From Rhodobacter sp. (GTDB lineage: Bacteria; Pseudomonadota; Alphaproteobacteria; Rhodobacterales; Rhodobacteraceae): 64,000 nt of DNA. Below, in pieces: positions 16,058 through 24,057 of this stretch (position 1 is the stretch's first letter; every line of letters begins with the position of its first letter). The stretch is taken from NCBI GenBank assembly GCA_020637595.1, contig JACKKE010000004.1, positions 1 through 64,000 of the forward strand, read 5' to 3'. Position numbers and translations under genes: made by a program. Under the pieces are notes generated by a model. The model was not told the DNA's origin, made no database searches, and saw only the letters and a program-made list of their open reading frames with translations.

Positions 16058-16528
16058 TCAGACCGGTGCCGCCCCGCGCATCCGCAGCCAGGGGACATGC
16101 GATCCGTCGGCGCGCCAGGCGATGACGTCATAGACCTCGGGCGCGATGCCCGGGGCCTCCATCCCCGGCGTGCCCGCGGGCATCGCCGGCACGGCGAGCC
16201 CCACCACCCCCGCTGGGCGTTCGGCCAGGGCGAGGCGGATCGCGTGGGCGGGCACATGGCCCTCGATCAGCAGCCCCTCGACCCGGGCGGCGTGGCAGGA
16301 CAGCAGGTCGGACGGGGTGCCCAGCTGGGCGCGCACCGCACCGACCGAGGCCACGCGATGGTCGGTCACCACGAACCCCTCGGCGCGCAGATGGTCGATC
16401 CAGCCGCCACAGCAACCGCAATTGGGGTCGCGCCAGACCTCGACCCGGGGCGCGCGCTGCGCCAAAAGCGGTGTCGCCAACATCGCCAGCCCCGCGCCCA
16501 GAAATCCCCGCCGTCCGATCCGCGCCAT
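16058..16528 (-). CDS. DUF411 metal-binding periplasmic protein
   Basis: A 156-residue exported protein. The N-terminus has a twin-arginine-like signal (R-R-G-F-L-G-A-G then a hydrophobic run ending L-L-A-Q). The mature part has the DUF411 motif D-P-N-C-G-C-C-G-G-W, with thiols suited to binding copper or another soft metal, and a second segment C-H-A-A-R-V-E-G-L-L-I-E-G-H-V-P. DUF411 proteins are often linked to copper resistance loci. The start at 16528 has GGAGGG six bases upstream. It is divergent from the CobW-family GTPase, 136 bases away. Confidence 0.85.
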   Translation of the reverse strand: MARIGRRGFLGAGLAMLATPLLAQRAPRVEVWRDPNCGCCGGWIDHLRAEGFVVTDHRVASVGAVRAQLGTPSDLLSCHAARVEGLLIEGHVPAHAIRLALAERPAGVVGLAVPAMPAGTPGMEAPGIAPEVYDVIAWRADGSHVPWLRMRGAAPV

Positions 16529-16664
16529 CGCGCCCTCCATCCTTGACCCCGCCAAGAATGGGGCATCACGGCGTATCGGCCAGTCACGACCGCGTGACCC
16601 CTGCCCCGGCTTGCCTTCGCCGCACCCCGGGTTTACCCCTTCGGCCAGCCACAGGAGGCCCGCC

Positions 16665-17768
16665 ATGACCGCGCAACCGATCCCCGTGACCCTGCTGACC
16701 GGCTTTCTCGGCTCGGGCAAGACGACGCTGCTGAACGCGCTGCTGCGGGATCCCGGGATGGACCGGGCGGCGGTGGTGATCAATGAATTCGGCGAGATCG
16801 GGCTGGACCATGACCTGATCGAAAGCTCGACCGAAACGATGGTGCTGATGCAGTCGGGCTGTCTGTGCTGCACGGTGCGCGGCGATCTGGCCGACACGCT
16901 GGCCGATCTGCGCGACCGCCGCGACGCGGGTGAGATCGACTTTGACCGCGTGGTGATCGAAACGACCGGCATCGCGGACCCCGGCCCGATCGTGCAGACG
17001 CTGGTGATGGACCCCGAGCTGTCCTATGATTTCGTGCTGGACGGGGTGCTGACCACCGCCGATGCCGCCACCGGCCCCGCAACGCTGGATCAGCAGTTCG
17101 AGGCGGTGCAGCAGATCGCGATGGCCGACCGGATCATCCTGACGAAAACCGATCTGGTGACGCCCCCGCAGCTGGCCGCGTTCGAAAAGCGCATCGCCGC
17201 AATCAATCCGGGCGCACAACGGCTGAAGGCCGACCACGGCAAGATCGACCCAAAGCTGCTGTTTGGCGTCGCCCCACGGCTCGACAGCAGCCGCGCGCAG
17301 GCGCTCGACTGGGTCGCCGCCGCACCGAAAAAGGCCAGCCTGCCGCCCTTGAGCGGACTGAAATCGACCAACCCTTTCTCGGCGCCGCAATCGCACGGCC
17401 TCTTTGGCTCGACCGCCGCGCCGTCGCGGCCGGCCAGCCATGACGGGCGGATTTCCTCGCAGTCGATCGAGATCGCGCAGCCGATTTCGCCGATCGTCTT
17501 TGATCTTTGGCTGGAATCGCTGATGAATTCGGCGGCGGCGGATATCCTGCGGCTCAAGGGCGTGGTGCATGTCGAAGGGATGAAGCACCCCTTTGCCCTG
17601 CACGGTGTTCAGCACATTTTCCACCCGCCGATGCCGCTGAGCCATTGGCCCGAGGATGACAAGATCACCCGCATCGTGGTGATCGGCCGCGACCTGCCCC
17701 CCGGGTATCTTGAGGAAAGCCTCGCCTTCCTGCGCTCGAAGCCGGACGTGACCGAGCATCGTCTCTGA
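16665..17768 (+). CDS. CobW/COG0523 family metallochaperone GTPase
   Basis: A 367-residue G3E P-loop GTPase of the CobW/COG0523 family, which loads metals (zinc, cobalt, iron) onto target proteins. Walker A is G-F-L-G-S-G-K-T-T (residues 12-20), the metal-binding motif G-C-L-C-C-T-V-R-G-D-L lies near 64-74 (C-x-C-C), then E-T-T-G-I-A-D-P-G-P and the guanine-specificity motif T-K-T-D. The C-terminal CobW_C domain follows a linker near 230-265. AGGAGG ribosome site. No cobalamin genes are nearby, so a zinc-type ZNG1/ZigA role is as likely as CobW proper. Confidence 0.88.
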   Translation: MTAQPIPVTLLTGFLGSGKTTLLNALLRDPGMDRAAVVINEFGEIGLDHDLIESSTETMVLMQSGCLCCTVRGDLADTLADLRDRRDAGEIDFDRVVIETTGIADPGPIVQTLVMDPELSYDFVLDGVLTTADAATGPATLDQQFEAVQQIAMADRIILTKTDLVTPPQLAAFEKRIAAINPGAQRLKADHGKIDPKLLFGVAPRLDSSRAQALDWVAAAPKKASLPPLSGLKSTNPFSAPQSHGLFGSTAAPSRPASHDGRISSQSIEIAQPISPIVFDLWLESLMNSAAADILRLKGVVHVEGMKHPFALHGVQHIFHPPMPLSHWPEDDKITRIVVIGRDLPPGYLEESLAFLRSKPDVTEHRL

Positions 17769-17918
17769 CCGGGAATTCGGCACCGGCCCGCCGGCCTGCC
17801 CGCATTCGCGGCGGCGAGGCGGAAATCCCAGCCCCGCACGCGCCGATTTGCGGCGCATCAAGGTTTCACGGGGTGTTTCGCGGTATTGTGCCCAGGTTCA
17901 ACATCCAAGGGGGGAATC

Positions 17919-18125
17919 ATGGCTGCGAACAAGAGTTCCGATCAGATCTGGCACGAGGCGATGTCGTTCTGGCTGACGCTGTGGCAACGACAGTTCGAGC
18001 AGTCGATGGCACTGTGGGGTGCGTGGGCGCAGATGCTACCGCACGAGCGCGCGTCCGAGCTGTCCGCCGATGCCGAGGCGTTGAAAGCGCCCGCAGCGAA
18101 GCGGGCGCGTTCGAAAGCCGCCTGA
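17919..18125 (+). CDS. Hypothetical small tryptophan-rich protein
   Basis: A 68-residue protein with a very good ribosome site (AAGGGGGGAATC before ATG). The middle is amphipathic and aromatic (S-F-W-L-T-L-W-Q-R-Q-F-E-Q-S-M-A-L-W) and the end is basic (K-R-A-R-S-K). This looks like one long amphipathic helix with a cationic tail. It slightly recalls PHA-granule phasin-type helices, but I would not name it so. Convergent with the ABC permease gene, 4 bases apart. Confidence 0.65.
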   Translation: MAANKSSDQIWHEAMSFWLTLWQRQFEQSMALWGAWAQMLPHERASELSADAEALKAPAAKRARSKAA

Positions 18126-18129
18126 AGCG

Positions 18130-18891
18130 TCAGTGGGCCGGACGCTCGGCCCAGCCGGCAAAGATCTTTTCCAGCGCGACGACGATGTAATAGAGGAAGA
18201 TCCCCAGCGCCGCGAGGGCGATCAACACCGCGAACATCAGCGGGAAGTCGCTGTTGGTCTGCGCGCTCTGGAACAGATGCCCCAGCCCGCGCCCGTGCGG
18301 GGTGATGATCTCGACCAGGTTGGTGCCGATGAAGGCCAGCGTGACCGCGACCTTCAGCGCACCGAAGAACTCTGGCAGGGTTTTCGGCAGCGCGATCTTC
18401 CAGAACACGGTGAAGCGGCTGGCGCCCAGCGACCGCAGGATGTCGCGGTATTCGGGTTCCAGCGTGCTGAGCCCGATCGACACCGACACCGCGATCGGAA
18501 AGAACGAGATCAGAAAGGCGATCAGGATCGTGTTGAAATCGTGCTGGCCGACGAACATCAGCGCGACCACCGGCACCACCGTCGCCTTGGGGATCGCGTT
18601 GAACCCCACCAGCAGCGGATAGAGCGCCTCGTTCATCACCTTGCTCAGGCCCATGACCATGCCCAGGAAGGTGCCGAACACCACTGCCACGGCAAGACCC
18701 GCAACCGTGCGCCACAGCGTCTGCCAGCCGTAGAGCCAGAACAGATCCTGGAACCGCACGAAGGCCGGCCACAGATCCGAGGGCGAGGCCATCTTGTAGT
18801 TGGGCCAGTCGTTGAACCACACCAGCCATTCCCAGGCCAGCATCAGCACCACGACGGCGGCAATCGGAACGACGATCTTCTGCCAGTTCAT
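18130..18891 (-). CDS. ABC transporter permease (NitT/TauT/Thi family)
   Basis: A 253-residue inner-membrane permease of the SsuC/TauC/ThiX type with about six helices. The EAA loop appears as D-I-L-R-S-L-G-A-S-R-F-T-V-F-W-K-I-A-L-P. Its ATG shares one base with the ATPase stop (TGATG), so the two are translationally coupled. It is the last gene of the leftward substrate-binding protein, ATPase, permease unit. Confidence 0.9.
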   Translation of the reverse strand: MNWQKIVVPIAAVVVLMLAWEWLVWFNDWPNYKMASPSDLWPAFVRFQDLFWLYGWQTLWRTVAGLAVAVVFGTFLGMVMGLSKVMNEALYPLLVGFNAIPKATVVPVVALMFVGQHDFNTILIAFLISFFPIAVSVSIGLSTLEPEYRDILRSLGASRFTVFWKIALPKTLPEFFGALKVAVTLAFIGTNLVEIITPHGRGLGHLFQSAQTNSDFPLMFAVLIALAALGIFLYYIVVALEKIFAGWAERPAH

Positions 18892-19670
18892 CACGCGGCC
18901 TCCCGCCCCTGGGCGATCTGGATCTGGTGGCGCAGGATCGCCAGACGCTCGACCGACTCGGGCTCATAGAGGATCTCCAGCGGGCGCGGGCCACCGCCAG
19001 GGATCTCCATAACGTATTGCGTGGTGGCGGGGCGACCCGACAGCACCACCACCTGATCGCCCAGATAAACGCTCTCGCGCAGGTCATGGGTGATCAGCAG
19101 CGCGGTGAAGGGTTCCTTGGCGCGCATCTCGTGCATGGTCTGCCACAGATCCTCGCGGGTGAAGGCGTCGAGCGCACCGAAGGGTTCATCGAGGATGATC
19201 ACGTCGGGCTTGTGCACCAGCGCCCGGCACAGGCTGGCGCGCTGACGCATGCCGCCGGACAGTTGCGACGGGCGTTGCCCCTCGAACCCCTCAAGGCCGA
19301 CCATCGCCAGCAGCTCGCGCGCACGCTCTTCCTTCTGCCGGCGCGGCATCATCGGCGCGACGATTTCCAGCGGCAGCATTACGTTCTGCAGGATCGTGCG
19401 CCATTCCAGCAGCACCGGGTTCTGGAACGCCATGCCGACCGTCTTGCGCGCGCTGGTGACGCGCTCGCCATGCAGCCAGACCTCGCCCTGATCGGGAAAC
19501 ATCAGGCCCGCGATCAGCCGCGTCAGCGTGGACTTGCCGCAACCCGAAGGCCCGACCACCGCGCAAAAACTGCCCTCGGGGATCGAGATATTGAGGTTCT
19601 TGAGCACCGGAAACGGCCCGGCCTTGGTCTTGTAGGCGTGGGTCACGCCCTTGATTTCGATCAGGTTCAT
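18891..19670 (-). CDS. ABC transporter ATP-binding protein (NitT/TauT/Thi family)
   Basis: A 259-residue ATPase subunit. Walker A G-P-S-G-C-G-K-S-T lies near residues 40-48, the signature L-S-G-G-M-R-Q-R near 139, Walker B V-I-I-L-D-E-P-F-G near 159, and the switch His in L-L-I-T-H-D-L. The same subfamily serves nitrate, sulfonate, pyrimidine and riboflavin importers. It follows the binding-protein gene after a terminator-like hairpin that should lower its expression relative to that protein. Confidence 0.92.
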   Translation of the reverse strand: MNLIEIKGVTHAYKTKAGPFPVLKNLNISIPEGSFCAVVGPSGCGKSTLTRLIAGLMFPDQGEVWLHGERVTSARKTVGMAFQNPVLLEWRTILQNVMLPLEIVAPMMPRRQKEERARELLAMVGLEGFEGQRPSQLSGGMRQRASLCRALVHKPDVIILDEPFGALDAFTREDLWQTMHEMRAKEPFTALLITHDLRESVYLGDQVVVLSGRPATTQYVMEIPGGGPRPLEILYEPESVERLAILRHQIQIAQGREAA

Positions 19671-19687
19671 CCGTGCCGCCCGAGAAG

Positions 19688-19726
19688 GAAAAAGGGCCCC
19701 GCGCCGGAAAGGGACAACGCGGGGCC
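19688..19726 (-). terminator. Attenuating terminator between binding protein and ATPase
   Basis: A 9-bp GC stem (19718-19726 with 19695-19703) followed on the minus strand by C and five T. It sits inside the operon, a common way to make more binding protein than membrane parts. Confidence 0.75.
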
Positions 19727-19734
19727 GAGGTTCG

Positions 19735-20745
19735 TCACTGCATCGACAGGCTGCCGTCTGTAGGCAGATACTGGTCGGTGAAGTAGCGGCTGGCGTCCGG
19801 GGTATTGGTGAAGGTGTAGGTCATCGCGATCTGTTCCAGCGACGTCGCCAGACGCGCCGGGTCAACCCCGCCCAGACCATGTTCCATCACCCAGGGCGTC
19901 AGGATGTTGTCGCGCAGCGCGATCTGCAGGCGCTCGACCTCCAGCTCGCTGTCCAGCGCCGGGTTGCGCGCGGCAATCGCCGCGACACCGGCGGCCGGGT
20001 CGGCGGCGGCGGCGGTCACGCCCCGCGCCACGGCGCGCAGGAAGCCGGTGACGGCCTCGGGGTGCTCGGCTGCCCAGTCGGTGTTGACGATGATCACGTT
20101 GCCGTAAAGCTCAACGCCATAGTCGGCCATCAGCATGACCGAGATGTCCGAGGGATCGACACCCAGACGCACGGTGTTCAGGTAGGACGTGAACGAGAAG
20201 CCGGTGACCGCGTCCACCTCGCCCGAGGCCAGCATCGGCTCGCGGGTGGGGAAGCCGACCGGCTCGATGGTGATCTGGCTGACGTCGAGGCCCTGTGCCG
20301 CAGCAAAAACCGGGAACTGCGCCCAGGCACCATCGGGCGGCGGCGCGCCCAGGATGTGGCCTTCCAGATCGGCGGGGGTGCTGACGCCTTCGCTGATGCG
20401 GCCGACGATGGCGAAGGCGGGCTTGTTATACATCACCATGATCGCGGTGACGGGCGCATCGGGGTTCTGGTCGATGAACTTGATCAGGCTGGCCATGTCG
20501 GCAAAGCCCATCGGGAAGGCGCCGGTGGCGACCTTTGGAATCGCGTCGAGCGACCCCTGACCCGGCGCGATTTCGACGCTCAGGCCTTCATCCGCGAAAT
20601 AGCCGTTGTCGACGGCCAGGAAATAGGGGGCAGCCGGCCCCTCAAACCGCCAGTCCAGGGTGAACGGCACGTCGAGGGTCTGCGCGGCGGCCGGCAGGGC
20701 CAGCACCGCGCCGAAGAGGCTTGCGATCAGGAAAGGACGGGTCAC
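19735..20745 (-). CDS. ABC substrate-binding protein, NMT1/THI5-like
   Basis: A 336-residue periplasmic binding protein. Signal peptide M-T-R-P-F-L-I-A-S then a hydrophobic run ending A-A-A-Q. The mature start, T-L-D-W-R-F-E-G with Y-F-L-A-V-D-N-G-Y-F-A-D-E-G-L, matches the NMT1/THI5-like family that binds small nitrogenous ligands such as pyrimidines or flavins. The ligand cannot be read. I see no thiamine or flavin riboswitch in the 210 bases upstream. Start is GTG with GGGAG. Confidence 0.85.
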   Translation of the reverse strand: MTRPFLIASLFGAVLALPAAAQTLDVPFTLDWRFEGPAAPYFLAVDNGYFADEGLSVEIAPGQGSLDAIPKVATGAFPMGFADMASLIKFIDQNPDAPVTAIMVMYNKPAFAIVGRISEGVSTPADLEGHILGAPPPDGAWAQFPVFAAAQGLDVSQITIEPVGFPTREPMLASGEVDAVTGFSFTSYLNTVRLGVDPSDISVMLMADYGVELYGNVIIVNTDWAAEHPEAVTGFLRAVARGVTAAAADPAAGVAAIAARNPALDSELEVERLQIALRDNILTPWVMEHGLGGVDPARLATSLEQIAMTYTFTNTPDASRYFTDQYLPTDGSLSMQ

Positions 20746-20955
20746 GGTCAGGGCTCCCAGTTGCAGCGTGATGGCTCATTCTGGGGCCTGCCGCGCGACT
20801 TGGCAGGGGTGGCGCGACCGTCGGAACCGGCGCTGCAAAGGCCGGTGAAAAAACAGGCGGGTTTCGCGGGGCGCTGCGCATTCGCACGCCACTGCCTGCA
20901 ACGCGCTTTCAAATGAAACACGAAACTCTTGTTACAGAATCGAAAGAATGCCGCG

Positions 20956-21831
20956 TTATTCGGCCGCCAGATCCAGCGGCTGGCCGGTGCCGCCGATCCG
21001 CGCGAGATCCCGCACGACCTTGTGCATCAGGTCGCGGAAGGCGTCGAAATCGGCCCCCGGGGCGACCCGCGTCTCGTCCAGATAGAGGCCACGGTCGATC
21101 TCGATCTGCAGCGCATGGGCCCCCTGCGACGGCTGGCCATACCGCTGCACGATGAAGGCACCGGAAAACGGCGTGTTGCGGGCGACACGGAACCCCGCCC
21201 CCTTCAGCACCGCCTCGACCTGTTCCAGGATCTCCGCCCCGCAGGACGCCCCCCAGCGGTCGCCCAGCACGATATCCGGCCGCGGAACCCCGCGCGCGAC
21301 ATAGCCCGACAAGGCCTCATGCGGCATCGAATGCACGTCCAGCAACACCGTCTTGCCGAATCGCGCACGACGGCGGTCCAGCACCGTGGCCAGACCGTCG
21401 TGATAAGGATGCCAATAGCGGGTGATTCGCGCTTCGGCCTCGGCCAGGGTCATCTTGCCGCGATAGATCGAGCGGCCATTGGCCACCACCCGCGCCAGCA
21501 CCCCCAGCCCCGAGGCCACGCGCGGGTTCAGCCCGGCCTTGGGCGCGCCCTCGATCAGCGCCGGGTCCAGTTCGTCGGCGCCACGGTTGAAATCGACATA
21601 GGCCCGCGGCACCTGACTGGTCACCAGACAGGCACCGAAGGCCGGCGCATCGGCCAGCAGCAGGTCGACATAGGCATCTTCCGAGGACCGCAGGATCCGT
21701 TCGTCCACCACCGCCCGTGCCAGCATGTCGGCCGGATAGACCCGCCCGGAATGGGGCGAGGCGAACACCACCGGCGAGGTGGTCACGGCAGGCTCGAAAA
21801 CCTCGATTGCGACGGGTGTCGGGGTGGGCAC
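20956..21831 (-). CDS. N-formylglutamate amidohydrolase family protein
   Basis: A 291-residue FGase-fold (HutG-type) zinc hydrolase. Family features: V-V-F-A-S-P-H-S-G-R-V-Y-P near the start, R-A-Y-V-D-F-N-R, V-L-L-D-V-H-S-M-P and D-I-V-L-G-D-R-W-G. HutG cleaves N-formylglutamate in histidine breakdown, but no other hut gene is nearby, so the true substrate may be another N-acyl amino acid. GTG start with GGAGGA. It lies upstream of the NMT1-type importer on the same strand, 210 bases away. Confidence 0.88.
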   Translation of the reverse strand: MPTPTPVAIEVFEPAVTTSPVVFASPHSGRVYPADMLARAVVDERILRSSEDAYVDLLLADAPAFGACLVTSQVPRAYVDFNRGADELDPALIEGAPKAGLNPRVASGLGVLARVVANGRSIYRGKMTLAEAEARITRYWHPYHDGLATVLDRRRARFGKTVLLDVHSMPHEALSGYVARGVPRPDIVLGDRWGASCGAEILEQVEAVLKGAGFRVARNTPFSGAFIVQRYGQPSQGAHALQIEIDRGLYLDETRVAPGADFDAFRDLMHKVVRDLARIGGTGQPLDLAAE

Positions 21832-21886
21832 GGGGCTGGTCCTCCGAAGAAGATCATAACGGTGAAATTCCCGTCACGGAAAGCCC

Positions 21887-21915
21887 TTGAACATGCCAGC
21901 GAGTCCTTTTATAGA
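21887..21915 (+). promoter_or_regulatory. Sigma-70-type promoter of tRNA-Val
   Basis: TTGAAC (21887-21892), 17-base spacer, TATAGA (21910-21915). Transcription would start near 21922, about 38 bases before the tRNA. Confidence 0.75.
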
Positions 21916-21959
21916 CCGCTGCACAGACGCGGTCTGCCAGTTCGGCGGGCTCGTTGTCA

Positions 21960-22034
<75 letters not shown>

Positions 22035-22037
22035 TTA

Positions 22038-22079
22038 GCCCCGTTCGGGGCAGGTGATCACCGCGCCCCGCAAGGGGCG
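22038..22079 (+). terminator. Tandem short hairpins after tRNA-Val
   Basis: GCCCCG/CGGGGC (22038-22051) and CGCCCC/GGGGCG with GCAA tetraloop (22064-22079), followed by TAATCGTTT. Possible processing or termination structure; tRNA and rpmJ could instead be co-transcribed. Confidence 0.4.
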
Positions 22080-22123
22080 TAATCGTTTCAAGGCGCAGCA
22101 GCGCCGCGAAGAGGAGAAGACCG

Positions 22124-22249
22124 ATGAAGGTCAGGAATTCGCTGCGTTCGCTGAAGCAGCGCCATCGCGATTGCCAGATCGTGCGCCGCAAAGGCCGCGT
22201 CTACGTGATCAACAAGACCCAGAAGAAGTTCAAGGCTCGTCAGGGCTGA
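22124..22249 (+). CDS. rpmJ: 50S ribosomal protein L36 (zinc-free type)
   Basis: A 41-residue ribosomal protein starting M-K-V-R-N-S-L-R-S-L-K and containing R-R-K-G-R-V-Y-V-I-N-K. It is the longer, YkgO-like form: the C-x2-C...C...H zinc ligands of classical L36 are absent and only one cysteine (in H-R-D-C-Q) is present. Strong GAGGAG ribosome site. A terminator follows immediately. Confidence 0.96.
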   Translation: MKVRNSLRSLKQRHRDCQIVRRKGRVYVINKTQKKFKARQG

Positions 22250-22270
22250 CCTTCCGGGCACCGGAATTCC

Positions 22271-22301
22271 AAAGGCCGCACGGGCAACCGCGCGGCCTTT
22301 T
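22271..22301 (+). terminator. rpmJ terminator
   Basis: A 9-bp stem AAAGGCCGC (22271-22279) with GCGGCCTTT (22292-22300), 12-base loop, ending in four T. Confidence 0.75.
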
Positions 22302-22395
22302 GCTTTGCCCGCTGGCCTGGGATGGACCGCCCCTTGGCTGGCCGAATCATCACCGCGCCACCCACGGGGCGACGCGGTGACGCGCATTCGGTCGC

Positions 22396-24030
22396 TCAAT
22401 GCAGGATGTTCAGCATCCCGCCCGACAACAGCTGCACCAGCGCGTTCTGGTCCAGATAGCCGGTCGGCGGCATGTCGATCGAGCGTTGCCAGCGGCGGAT
22501 GGCCCGGCGCGTGTCGCGGTCAAAAACCCCGTCGAGCGGCCCCGGCTCAAAGCCAAGCCCCATCAGGCGGCGTTCGATCAACATCAGCTGGATCTGCGGG
22601 ATGTTCATCGCCTCTTCGGCCAGCCGTGCCGCCTCGCGTTCGGCGTCGGTCACCCGCGGATTCGTCAGGTCGTCGATCCGCTCGCGCGCCTCGTCGGCAA
22701 AGAGACCGTTCGGCCGTTGCGAGAGATAGGCGCGATAGGCGGCGACGGTATCGGCCCGCAACGCGGCTTCCCAGTCGGCCCGATCCGCAGCCTCGGCGGC
22801 GGCCCGGCGCTCGGCTTCGATCTGCACCAGCCGGTCGTGGGCGATGTTGGCGAATAGCCCCTGCGGATAGCGGTTCAGATAGGCCCGCAACCCCGCTTCG
22901 TCCTGGCCCGAGCCCGTGTCGCGCCAATAGGCCCGGTCGCGGCGCTCTTCTTCCAGCTGCCGGGCACGGGCCTCGGCCTCGAGCTGCGCGGCGCGACGGG
23001 CCCCCTGCTGCGCCAGTTCAAAGACCTGGTCGCGGTTCAGATATCCGGTATCGGTAAAGCGGTTCGCGCCCTGCCAGGCAGCGATGGCAGTGCGGGTGCC
23101 GCCACCGAAAATCCCGTCGATGCCGCGCGGATCATAGCCCAGGATCGTCAGGTCGCGCTGGATCGCCCGGCGTTCGTCGCGGGTCAGGTTCAGCGCCTGT
23201 TCGATCCGCTCGGGCGTGTTCAGCAGCCGGGTCAGCGCCTCCTGGGCCTGCGCGGCGTATTCGCCCTGCGGCCAGGCGGCGAGATAGGCCTGATAGCTCT
23301 CGACGCTGTTCGCATCGAGGGCCGCGCGCCAGGCCTCGCGGTCGGCGTCATGCGCGGGCTGGTGATCGGCCGGCAGGAAGGTCAGATAAGGCGGGTTGAA
23401 CCCGTCGAGCTGCAGATCGGCGCGCCGCCCCGCCATCGCCCCCAGATTGGCCCCCGGTTGCGCGACTGAGGCCAGATAGTCCGCGATCCCGGGTCCCGAG
23501 CCGCGCACCAGCGTCACGCCTTGCGGCACCGTGACATCCCCCGGAAGGCCCGGCTGGAACCCGGCGACCGTGGGCGTGGGAAAGCCGAAATCGGCAATCG
23601 CCACCAACGCCCCGCCCTGCCGCGCCGAGGCCAGCGCCAGCAGTGTCTCCAACCGCACGCCATAGCCCTCGATTGTTGCGAAATCGGGCGTGGCGGCATC
23701 TGTTCCGACCAGCCATGCGCCATGCGCGGCGTGGATCGTGCGACCGGCATAGACGATCACCACCCGCTCATAAGGATCGGTCCTGAGCCCCTCGGACAAG
23801 GCTGACAGCGCCGCGCGCATCGCGTTTGCGGACAGGTCGGTCGCAATGTCGACGTCAAAGCCCATGTCCTCGAACCGCCGCACGGCGCCCAGGACACTGC
23901 GCGCGCCGGTGGCGTCGCGCAAGGTCGCGTAATCCTCGTTGGCGATGATCAGAACGGTCCCGGTCGACGCCAGCCCCGGCAGGGACAGCGAAATCCAGGT
24001 CACGGCAGCGGCAAGCAGACGTTGAAACAT
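22396..24030 (-). CDS. Secreted degenerate caspase-like protein with two peptidoglycan-binding domains
   Basis: A 544-residue exported protein: signal peptide to about residue 21 (G-L-A-S), then a caspase/metacaspase-like domain (G-T-V-L-I-I-A-N-E-D-Y at 24-34), peptidoglycan-binding_1 domain near 278-335 (G-I-D-G-I-F-G-G-G-T-R-T-A-I), a charged Arg/Glu coiled segment near 340-360, and a second such domain near 480-540 (P-L-D-G-V-F-D-R-D-T-R-R-A-I). The catalytic positions are lost: Y-A-G-R-T-I-H at 94-100 replaces the usual G-H-G, and D-F-G at 147-149 replaces D-x-C. Probably a cell-wall-anchored non-enzymatic protein. ATG follows GAGG. Single gene. Confidence 0.82.
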   Translation of the reverse strand: MFQRLLAAAVTWISLSLPGLASTGTVLIIANEDYATLRDATGARSVLGAVRRFEDMGFDVDIATDLSANAMRAALSALSEGLRTDPYERVVIVYAGRTIHAAHGAWLVGTDAATPDFATIEGYGVRLETLLALASARQGGALVAIADFGFPTPTVAGFQPGLPGDVTVPQGVTLVRGSGPGIADYLASVAQPGANLGAMAGRRADLQLDGFNPPYLTFLPADHQPAHDADREAWRAALDANSVESYQAYLAAWPQGEYAAQAQEALTRLLNTPERIEQALNLTRDERRAIQRDLTILGYDPRGIDGIFGGGTRTAIAAWQGANRFTDTGYLNRDQVFELAQQGARRAAQLEAEARARQLEEERRDRAYWRDTGSGQDEAGLRAYLNRYPQGLFANIAHDRLVQIEAERRAAAEAADRADWEAALRADTVAAYRAYLSQRPNGLFADEARERIDDLTNPRVTDAEREAARLAEEAMNIPQIQLMLIERRLMGLGFEPGPLDGVFDRDTRRAIRRWQRSIDMPPTGYLDQNALVQLLSGGMLNILH

Positions 24031-24057
24031 GGAACCTCCTCAAATGTGGAGGTCAGG

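Noticed and set aside
18130..20745. The NMT1-type ABC importer as TauABC, the missing taurine importer.
   Set aside because: The binding protein resembles NMT1/THI5-like proteins rather than TauA, it sits 29 kb away from tpa, and I found no CTGG-type repeat pair upstream.
20746..20955. Thiamine or flavin riboswitch ahead of the NMT1-type binding protein.
   Set aside because: The conserved TPP or FMN element cores are not visible in the minus-strand sequence.
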